A DNA stretch of 53,900 bases from Phenylobacterium sp. (GTDB lineage: Bacteria > Pseudomonadota > Alphaproteobacteria > Caulobacterales > Caulobacteraceae). The notes beneath the pieces were generated by a model. That model had not been told where the DNA came from. It worked only from the letters and a program-made list of their open reading frames with translations, and did not search any database. This document shows positions 26,054 to 31,763 of this stretch, piece after piece. The stretch covers positions 1 to 53,900 of the forward strand of contig JADBZH010000016.1 of NCBI GenBank assembly GCA_020402585.1, in the 5' to 3' direction. How positions within the stretch are numbered: position 1 is the first letter of the stretch; every line of letters starts with the position of its first letter. A program made the position numbers and the translations under genes.

Positions 26054-27515
26054 GGGTTTTCTCCTGGAAGGGGCGCCGCCCCAGCACATCGACGAGATCC
26101 GGGAGATCGTGGCGCGTTGGTCGGATGCATTTCCACCGCAGGATCTGGCGAGGCTGAACGACGTCAACGTCTACGAGGTCGTCACCGGCTGGCTTGAAGC
26201 TCCGGGGGTCGAGGACTCTGCGGTGCTCATGGTGGCTTCCGACCTCACCGCCCTGGCCCGCTGGCGTGGCCGCCCGGCGCCTGCAGTGGTCATGGGCCGG
26301 CTCAATGCGCTTACCCGTCCGATTCTCACCCGGATCTCGGATAGCCTGTCCATGACGCCGCGCCCGCTCTCCGCCGCGCACCTGCGCAGGGCCCATGTTC
26401 TCTTTGTCGGCGCGCTCCAGGACCCGACGCATGCGCCCTCCCAGCCAGCGGTGGCCTATGCGGCGGCTCTCGCGAGGGATCCGAAGGTCGAGCGGATCGA
26501 GATCGTACACTCCGGCGATCTCACATCCGACATGCGTGACTACATCCACGACGAGCTGGGAGGCTTCCCCGCGAGCAGGGGCATCGCCCTGATCTCCACC
26601 GCCGACAACCCCGACTTCCTGGCGGACGTCTTCGCTCGCGGGCCCTGCACCTTTCACTTCTGGTATGAACCGGCCCTCTCCCCCGTGATCAGTGTGGTGA
26701 GCCGGCTGGGGCCAACCCTCATGTTCGTCGATGGCGACGATGCGCCCGTCCAGTATGCCGACGTCTATTGGAGCCGTCGGTCGGAGGCGGAGGTTCGTGA
26801 CCTCTGGGGCGGACAGGGCGCGCCGGCCGCTTTCGCCGCCAACCATGTCCAGGTCCTGCAATGCCCGGCGCGCGCCCTCCCGGCGCCAGAGCCCCTGCCC
26901 CGCGCCGCCCTCGGCCTTGCCGAGGAGGCGCTTGTCATCGCCACAGTCGGCGACCGCCTGGAGGCGGAGATGGACGAGTCCTACATCACCGGGATCGAGC
27001 TGGTGATCCGGGACCGGCCCAGCTGCGTCTGGATGGTGGCCGGCGCACTGCCGGACTATCTTTCAGACGCCTTCCAGCAGGTTCTGGGGCCCCGGTTCCT
27101 CCACATTCCGGAGCCCTCCGACCTCGCCAGGCTCATGACGACGGTGGATATCTACGCCAATCCGTTCCGCTCGGGCGGGGGCCGCGGCGCCGACCTTGCG
27201 GCGACGGCCGGAGCCTCCGTTCTCACCCTCGACCGCGGAGAGGTCGCCGGCATCGCGCCTCCGGACTTCCTGGCCCTGGACGCCGAGGATTACCTCCGAC
27301 GGCTGGACGCCCTGATCGCGGTTCCGGAGCTCCTGGCGGCGCTGAAGGCGCGACAGGCCGAGCATTTGGCGCAGGTCGGAGACCAGAAGGCCCTTCTCTC
27401 CAGCCTCCAGAAGATGGTTCGCACCGCCGCCCAGCGCTATGCAGAGAGGGGGAACGGCTTGCCGCTTTCCCAGACCGTGTTCGCACCACAGGGCGCTCAA
27501 GCGGGGGGCGGCTGA
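26043..27515 (+). CDS. GT-B-fold glycosyltransferase-like protein
   Basis: A 490-residue cytosolic protein without membrane segments. The C-terminal half resembles the GT-B donor-binding domain of GT4/GT41-like enzymes: 'VIATVGDRLEAEMDESYI', 'HIPEPSDLARLMTTVDIYANPFRSGGG' in pieces (about residues 355-383), then 'EDYLRRLDALI'. The N-terminal half (residues 1-110) is unfamiliar. The ATG at 26043 lies inside the aminotransferase gene. It probably transfers the amino-sugar made by its neighbours to a protein or glycan; flagellin or surface glycan would be candidates, not proven. Confidence 0.7.
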   Translation: MTLEGFLLEGAPPQHIDEIREIVARWSDAFPPQDLARLNDVNVYEVVTGWLEAPGVEDSAVLMVASDLTALARWRGRPAPAVVMGRLNALTRPILTRISDSLSMTPRPLSAAHLRRAHVLFVGALQDPTHAPSQPAVAYAAALARDPKVERIEIVHSGDLTSDMRDYIHDELGGFPASRGIALISTADNPDFLADVFARGPCTFHFWYEPALSPVISVVSRLGPTLMFVDGDDAPVQYADVYWSRRSEAEVRDLWGGQGAPAAFAANHVQVLQCPARALPAPEPLPRAALGLAEEALVIATVGDRLEAEMDESYITGIELVIRDRPSCVWMVAGALPDYLSDAFQQVLGPRFLHIPEPSDLARLMTTVDIYANPFRSGGGRGADLAATAGASVLTLDRGEVAGIAPPDFLALDAEDYLRRLDALIAVPELLAALKARQAEHLAQVGDQKALLSSLQKMVRTAAQRYAERGNGLPLSQTVFAPQGAQAGGG

Positions 27516-27517
27516 TC

Positions 27518-27889
27518 GTGGACCTCCTGAATCAAGCGGGCGCCGCAGGCACCCTGGTCATGGGGCTCCTGGGCCTGCTGCTGCCGAAGGCTGCCGCGCG
27601 CTTCGTCGGCCTGCAACCGCTCACCCCCGCGGGCCGGTCAGAGTTTCGGGCGACCTATGGGGGTCTTTGGGCGCCCCTGGCGCTGATGCCGCTGATCACA
27701 CAGGACCCGATCGTCTTCGCCGTCAGCGGTCTGTGCTGGGCCGGCGCCGCTGCGGGCCGGGTCGTCTCCATCTTCCTGGATGACGCCCTGGACGCCCAGA
27801 ACCTGAAGGCGGTGGCGTTCGAGCTGGTCTTCGCCACCCTGCTCCTCGTCGGCGACCCTTGGCGGGCCGTCCTGGCGCTGTTTGGCTGA
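27518..27889 (+). CDS. DUF4345-like small membrane protein
   Basis: A 123-residue hydrophobic protein starting at the GTG at 27518, two bases after the glycosyltransferase stop. It has about four membrane segments and the conserved block 'AGRSEFRATYGGLW' (residues 41-54), as in DUF4345 proteins. The role is unknown. It may be translationally coupled to the glycosyltransferase but need not belong to the sugar pathway. Confidence 0.75.
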   Translation: MDLLNQAGAAGTLVMGLLGLLLPKAAARFVGLQPLTPAGRSEFRATYGGLWAPLALMPLITQDPIVFAVSGLCWAGAAAGRVVSIFLDDALDAQNLKAVAFELVFATLLLVGDPWRAVLALFG

Positions 27890-27915
27890 CGCCGGGACAG
27901 GCCCGCGGCCGGGAC

Positions 27916-28713
27916 TCAAAGGGCGAAGGTGAAGCCGCCGTTCACCGGATAGACCTGTCCGGTGATCCAGCTTGAGGCGTCCGAGGACAGGAAGAGGACC
28001 ATGTTGGCCACATCATCCGGCCGACCGGGCCTGCGGATGATGTACTTTTCCATCTGCCGCTTCAGCCGCTCGGGGTCGCCGTTCAGGGTCCGCTCCACCG
28101 CCGGGGTGGCGGTCAGGGCGATGGCGACGGAGTTGGCCGTAATCCCGTAGCGGCCCAGGGTCCGGGCCACCGAGCGCATGAAGCCGGCCGCGCCGGCCTT
28201 TCCCGCCGCGTAGATCTCCATGTTGGCGTCGCCCCAGCGGCCGGCGTCGGAGATGATGGTCACAATCCGCCCGGGCGCCTGGCGCTCGATCATGCCTGGG
28301 ATGACGGCGCCGGTGCAGTTGATGACGCCGTAGAGATTGACCCCCAGGAAGGTCTGCCAGGTCTCCGGACCCGTCTCCCAGAAGGGCAGGCGGGCGTCCG
28401 CTGAAGGCGTCGCCCCGGCATTTCCGGCGTTGTTGACGAGCACGCCGATGGCGCCGAGATCGGATGAGGCCTTGGCCACCATCTCCTTGACGGCCGCCTG
28501 GTTCGAGACGTCGCACTGCAGGGCCAGGGCCCTGCCGCCTGCGGCGCGAACCTCCTCGGCCACGGCCTCGGCCCGCTCCAGGACGAAGTCATTGACCACC
28601 ACCCCGCCGCTGTTGGCGGCGCCGCCCAGGTGAAGGGCGATCTGTCGCCCGACGCCCTGGCCTGCGCCGGTCACCAGGGCCACGCGTCCGCCCAGATCCA
28701 GAATGTCCGTCAT
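27916..28713 (-). CDS. Short-chain dehydrogenase/reductase (second)
   Basis: A 265-residue SDR with 'TGAGQGVGRQIA' (about residues 15-26), 'NNAG' near residue 95, Tyr-x3-Lys in 'IYAAGKAGAAGF' and 'VNGGFTFAL' at the C-terminus. The long 'VVVNDFVLERAEAVAEEV' after the second strand recalls 3-hydroxyacyl-CoA dehydrogenase-type SDRs. The start at ATG 28713 has a strong GGGAGGAG ribosome site. It converges on the DUF4345 gene and diverges from the fimbrial operon. Confidence 0.88.
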   Translation of the reverse strand: MTDILDLGGRVALVTGAGQGVGRQIALHLGGAANSGGVVVNDFVLERAEAVAEEVRAAGGRALALQCDVSNQAAVKEMVAKASSDLGAIGVLVNNAGNAGATPSADARLPFWETGPETWQTFLGVNLYGVINCTGAVIPGMIERQAPGRIVTIISDAGRWGDANMEIYAAGKAGAAGFMRSVARTLGRYGITANSVAIALTATPAVERTLNGDPERLKRQMEKYIIRRPGRPDDVANMVLFLSSDASSWITGQVYPVNGGFTFAL

Positions 28714-29026
28714 CTTGTCTCCTCCCTCGCTCCTGCGGGTTCCTGCCCATCCTAGAGCGTCTTTGGCCGCCGTTGAAAACGGGATTTGTCGTGTCATCGC
28801 GTTCGGCGCGCCTCGAAGGGCGGCTTCGGTCGTCCTGTATTGGGACAATCGGTCGATCCTGGACGGGCCTGCGCCCCCGGCGCGCCCTGGACACTGAGTC
28901 CACCGCCCGCCGGCGCGGGTATCTGCGTGTCCATGCGACCGGGGAAAGGCCCTGAAGAGAGCCGGCGGACAGCGGAAAACCTCGCAATTCTAGGTAGATC
29001 GCGGGCGTTAACTTTATTGGAAGCTC

Positions 29027-29051
29027 GACTTCGGGTTGAGCCGACGAAGTC
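29027..29051. promoter_or_regulatory. Dyad element upstream of the sigma-54 promoter
   Basis: GACTTCG (29027-29033) and its exact reverse complement CGAAGTC (29045-29051) are separated by 11 bases. The dyad is about 90-115 bp upstream of the -24 element, the normal distance for the activator site of a sigma-54 promoter. The activator is unknown. Confidence 0.45.
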
Positions 29052-29114
29052 CACTGGAAAACAGGCGCTTGGCGTCCGTCAGAACTTTCTCTATGTCTCG
29101 AAATTGCACGAAAC

Positions 29115-29122
29115 ATGGTTAA
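29115..29122 (-). promoter_or_regulatory. CtrA half-site
   Basis: The minus strand reads TTAACCAT, identical to the 8-base CtrA half-site described in Caulobacter. It lies 17 bp upstream of the sigma-54 -24 element. It could repress or co-activate the fimbrial operon according to the cell cycle; this is inference. Confidence 0.35.
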
Positions 29123-29138
29123 CAACCTCAGGGAGAAT

Positions 29139-29155
29139 CTGGCACGTGACTTGCT
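29139..29155 (+). promoter_or_regulatory. Perfect-consensus sigma-54 promoter of the fimbrial operon
   Basis: CTGGCACG-TGAC-TTGCT matches the -24/-12 consensus TGGCACG-N4-TTGCW at every defined position, with GG (29141-29142) and GC (29153-29154) exactly 10 bases apart. A start near 29166 leaves a leader of about 90 nt before the DUF4402 ATG. Such promoters need RpoN and an ATP-driven activator; a dyad for one lies at 29027-29051. Confidence 0.8.
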
Positions 29156-29256
29156 GGAGACTTCCTGAGGATCCCGGCGGGGCGCCATCTGGCGCATCGT
29201 GGGAATCAAGGTCCCGGCCTCTCTCCCGGGGGCATGTGTTGATGAAGGATGACGCC

Positions 29257-29805
29257 ATGAAGGCCATCAGGATTCTTTCGGCTTCAACTGTCCTCGCCCT
29301 GGCCATGGGGTGCGGAAGCGCCTACGCGGCCGGCACGGACACCGAGTCGGCGAGCGCCAAGGCGGACATCATCCAGGCGATCACCGTCAGCAAGACGTCC
29401 GACCTCGCCTTCGGCCGGGCCGCCATCCCGACCTCGGCCGGCACAACGACGGTCGTTCTGTCCACGGCGAACGTCCAGTCGGGCACCGCCGACTTCGTGA
29501 GCACCCAGACCACGTCGAATGCGGTCTTCGCTGTCGCGGGTGAGGGCACCTACGCCTACACCCCCCTGATCACGGTCACGGACGCGGGGCTCACGGGGCT
29601 GACCCTGTCGGGGATGAAGGCCAAGTGCGGCGCGGGCGCCGACCAGAACCTCACCCTCGGATCGGCCACGGGCCTGACCGGATGCGCCCTGACGGCTGGC
29701 GCCGATACCGTCAGGGTCGGCGGCACCCTGAGCATCTCCACGACCGCGACGGCGGGCTCCGCGAAGACTGTGGGGACGATCCAGGTCGTGGTATCGTACA
29801 ACTGA
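29257..29805 (+). CDS. DUF4402 secreted pilin-like subunit 1
   Basis: A 182-residue protein with a signal peptide (residues 1-25, cleavage after 'GSAYA'). The mature part is Thr/Ala/Gly-rich and beta-strand-like, with 'DLAFGRAAIPTSAGTTTVVLS', two cysteines about 17 residues apart ('AKCGAGAD' and 'LTGCALTAG'), and 'VRVGGTLSIS' before a 'VVVSYN' end, all typical of DUF4402. As the first and best-expressed position after the sigma-54 promoter it is probably the major subunit. I start at ATG 29257 (AAGGA 8 nt before); the ATG at 29242 is possible. Confidence 0.85.
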   Translation: MKAIRILSASTVLALAMGCGSAYAAGTDTESASAKADIIQAITVSKTSDLAFGRAAIPTSAGTTTVVLSTANVQSGTADFVSTQTTSNAVFAVAGEGTYAYTPLITVTDAGLTGLTLSGMKAKCGAGADQNLTLGSATGLTGCALTAGADTVRVGGTLSISTTATAGSAKTVGTIQVVVSYN

Positions 29806-29830
29806 ACGCCCTTCGAAGGGGAGACGGGCC

Positions 29831-30274
29831 TTGCGTGCGCAGATCCTCGCCCTGTTGTTGATCACCGTCCTGGCCCCTTCGCCGGCGTCGGCGGCTCCTG
29901 AAGACCGTTTAACCGCCTTTGCCCTGGCGGACATCGCTCCCGCCGCCGCCGCCTCGCTCCAGAGGGCCACGGAGCTCCTGTTTGGTTCGACGCCGGGCGT
30001 TCTGACGACGCGGATTCCCGGGGGCGGACCGGTCAGCCTCACAGCCACCGGCGTTGACCCGGAAACGGGCGCCTTCACCTTCGCCGCCGAGGCTGCAGCC
30101 GCTTCGGACCTGAGCGCCCTGATGGCCGAGCTCGCCGCCGGAGGCTCACGGAGGGTCGGCGGCCTTCCGCTCATCGGCGTCATCAACGGTCAGGCCGTCC
30201 AGCTGATCGTGTTGGGCGCTGAACAGGGCGACGGCGGCGCGACCTCCCTGAGGCTGCTCCTGGCCTTCGATTGA
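29831..30274 (+). CDS. Secreted protein of unknown function in the fimbrial operon
   Basis: A 147-residue protein beginning with TTG at 29831 after a good AGGGGAG ribosome site. Residues 1-22 are a signal peptide ('LLLITVLAPSPASA'). The mature part has no cysteine, is rich in Ala, Gly and Leu, and ends in strand-like 'TSLRLLLAFD'. I recognise no family. Its place between two DUF4402 genes suggests an adaptor, tip or assembly factor. Confidence 0.7.
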   Translation: MRAQILALLLITVLAPSPASAAPEDRLTAFALADIAPAAAASLQRATELLFGSTPGVLTTRIPGGGPVSLTATGVDPETGAFTFAAEAAAASDLSALMAELAAGGSRRVGGLPLIGVINGQAVQLIVLGAEQGDGGATSLRLLLAFD

Positions 30275-30287
30275 GGCCCTGGCCGTG

Positions 30288-30782
30288 ATGATCTCAACGG
30301 CCCCAGCCTTGCGGAACATGCTTTTGGCGTCGGTCCTTGTGATGTCGGCGGGCCCCTGTTTCGCCGCCGGTCCCACGATCACGACGGAGGCCGACCTTCA
30401 GTTCGGCCGCTTCCTCGCCGCGTCGGCGCTGCCGGTGCGGGTGACGGTCAGCACGAACGGCGGCCGGACGACGGACAACGGCGTCCTCCTCGCCGGCGAG
30501 AGCCCTCAGCCGGCGCAGTTCGCGGTCAGCGGCGTCAGCAACGCCATCTTCCAGGCCTCGATCTCCCTGGGGTTCTCAGGACCCTCCGGGGTGAACCTGG
30601 AGTCCCTCACCGCCACCTGCGGCGCCGGGTCCACCTTCACGTCAGGCGTCCTCTCGGGCTGCCAGTTCAGCCCCGCCGGAACCGCGACCATTCATGTCGG
30701 CGGGACCCTCGTGGTTGACGCCGGCCGATCATCGACGTCTGTCTCAGCCTTCAACGCGATTACTGTTCAGGTCAGCAACTGA
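30288..30782 (+). CDS. DUF4402 secreted pilin-like subunit 2
   Basis: A 164-residue protein with a signal peptide ending 'SAGPCFA' and a DUF4402 body: 'DLQFGRFLAASALPVRVTVS', two cysteines near residues 112 and 125 ('ATCGAGST' and 'LSGCQFSP'), 'TIHVGGTLVVDAG', and the final strand 'ITVQVSN'. It is shorter and diverged from subunit 1, as expected of a minor or tip subunit. Starts at 30285 (GTG) and 30288 (ATG) are both possible. Its stop overlaps the chaperone start by one base. Confidence 0.82.
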   Translation: MISTAPALRNMLLASVLVMSAGPCFAAGPTITTEADLQFGRFLAASALPVRVTVSTNGGRTTDNGVLLAGESPQPAQFAVSGVSNAIFQASISLGFSGPSGVNLESLTATCGAGSTFTSGVLSGCQFSPAGTATIHVGGTLVVDAGRSSTSVSAFNAITVQVSN

Positions 30783-31720
30783 TGAAACCGAGGCCTTTCC
30801 TTCCGAAGGGGCGCCCAGCGCCCGCCGGACCTCGCCACAGACCGGCCGGCACGTGCGGGATCAAGCCCGCCGACCGATATCGCCCCCGGTTGGGCCTGCC
30901 GCTTCCCCTGATTATCGCGCTGGTCCTCGCCGTGCCGTCCACGGCGCTTGCGGACCTGATGCTCTACCCGACCCGGATCATCATTTCCGGCGCTCAGCGC
31001 AGCGCACAGGTGGAGATCGTCAACCGCGGGCAGAAGCCGGAGACCTACCGGATCAGCCTGGTCAACCGGCGGATGAATGAGGCGGGCGACATCATCCCTG
31101 CGGAGACCCCCGAAGCCGGTGAGCAGTTTGCAGAGACGATGCTGGTCTTCTCGCCACGACAGGTGACCCTGCAGCCCGGCCAGTCCCAGACGGTCCGGGT
31201 CTCGGTGCGCCGGCCGGCCGGTCTCGCTGATGGCGAGTACAGGTCGCACCTCCAGTTCGAACGCCAGCCGGACATCAATCCTCAGAACAATCTCGAGACC
31301 GTCAACGAGACCGCCCGGGATCAGGTCTCGGTCAACCTCGAAGCCCTCATCGGGGCCTCCATCCCCGTGATCATCCGTCAGGGCCAGACCCAGGCCGAGG
31401 TCAGCCTCCAGAACCTCACCCTGTCCCCGGGCGCCGGAGACCAGCCGCCCATGCTCGGTTTCTCCTTCCGGAGAACGGGCTCCCAGTCGGTCTATGGCGA
31501 TGTTGTCGCCACCTTCACTCCGGCGAATGGAAAACCGGTGGAGGTCGGGCGATTCTCGGGGGTGGCGGTCTATGTGCCGAACCCCGTGCGCCAGGCCCAG
31601 ATTCCCCTTCGCCCGCCTGCTGGCGTCGCCCTCCGGAACGGCGCCCTTCGGCTGACCTACTCGGAGCGGACGTCCGCCGGCGGCAAGCTCCTGGCCGACG
31701 CCCGGCTGGTCCTTCCGTGA
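30782..31720 (+). CDS. PapD-like periplasmic fimbrial chaperone
   Basis: A protein of up to 312 residues. After the signal peptide it shows a PapD-like first domain ('LMLYPTRIIISGAQRSAQVEIVNRG', 'FSPRQVTLQPGQSQTVRVSVRR') and a second beta domain. It should hold and cap DUF4402 subunits by donor-strand complementation. From the ATG at 30782 the signal peptide is preceded by 36 basic or proline-rich residues, which is unusual; an in-frame TTG at 30890 would start directly at 'GLPLPLIIALVLAVPS', so the real start may be there. Confidence 0.85.
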   Translation: MKPRPFLPKGRPAPAGPRHRPAGTCGIKPADRYRPRLGLPLPLIIALVLAVPSTALADLMLYPTRIIISGAQRSAQVEIVNRGQKPETYRISLVNRRMNEAGDIIPAETPEAGEQFAETMLVFSPRQVTLQPGQSQTVRVSVRRPAGLADGEYRSHLQFERQPDINPQNNLETVNETARDQVSVNLEALIGASIPVIIRQGQTQAEVSLQNLTLSPGAGDQPPMLGFSFRRTGSQSVYGDVVATFTPANGKPVEVGRFSGVAVYVPNPVRQAQIPLRPPAGVALRNGALRLTYSERTSAGGKLLADARLVLP

Positions 31721-31763
31721 ACGCAGACTGAGCCCGACCGGGCCGGTGAGCGGACACAGCGCC

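Larger units (their letters stand above)
28714..29256. other. 543-bp intergenic control region before the fimbrial operon
   Basis: I see no convincing gene here. Reading left to right it holds the leader of the minus-strand SDR, two GGCGCGCC palindromes (28805-28812 and 28879-28886), a GTTAAC palindrome (29007-29012), a 25-bp dyad (29027-29051), a CtrA half-site (29115-29122), a GAATC CcrM site (29135-29139), the sigma-54 promoter (29139-29155) and about 90 nt of leader for the DUF4402 gene. The stretch 28980-29130 is clearly more AT-rich than the flanking genes. Confidence 0.7.

Noticed and set aside
28786..29256. Open frame extending the first DUF4402 protein by about 157 residues upstream
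   Set aside because: It has no domain or good codon pattern and would put the signal peptide in the middle of a protein, and the sigma-54 promoter lies within it.
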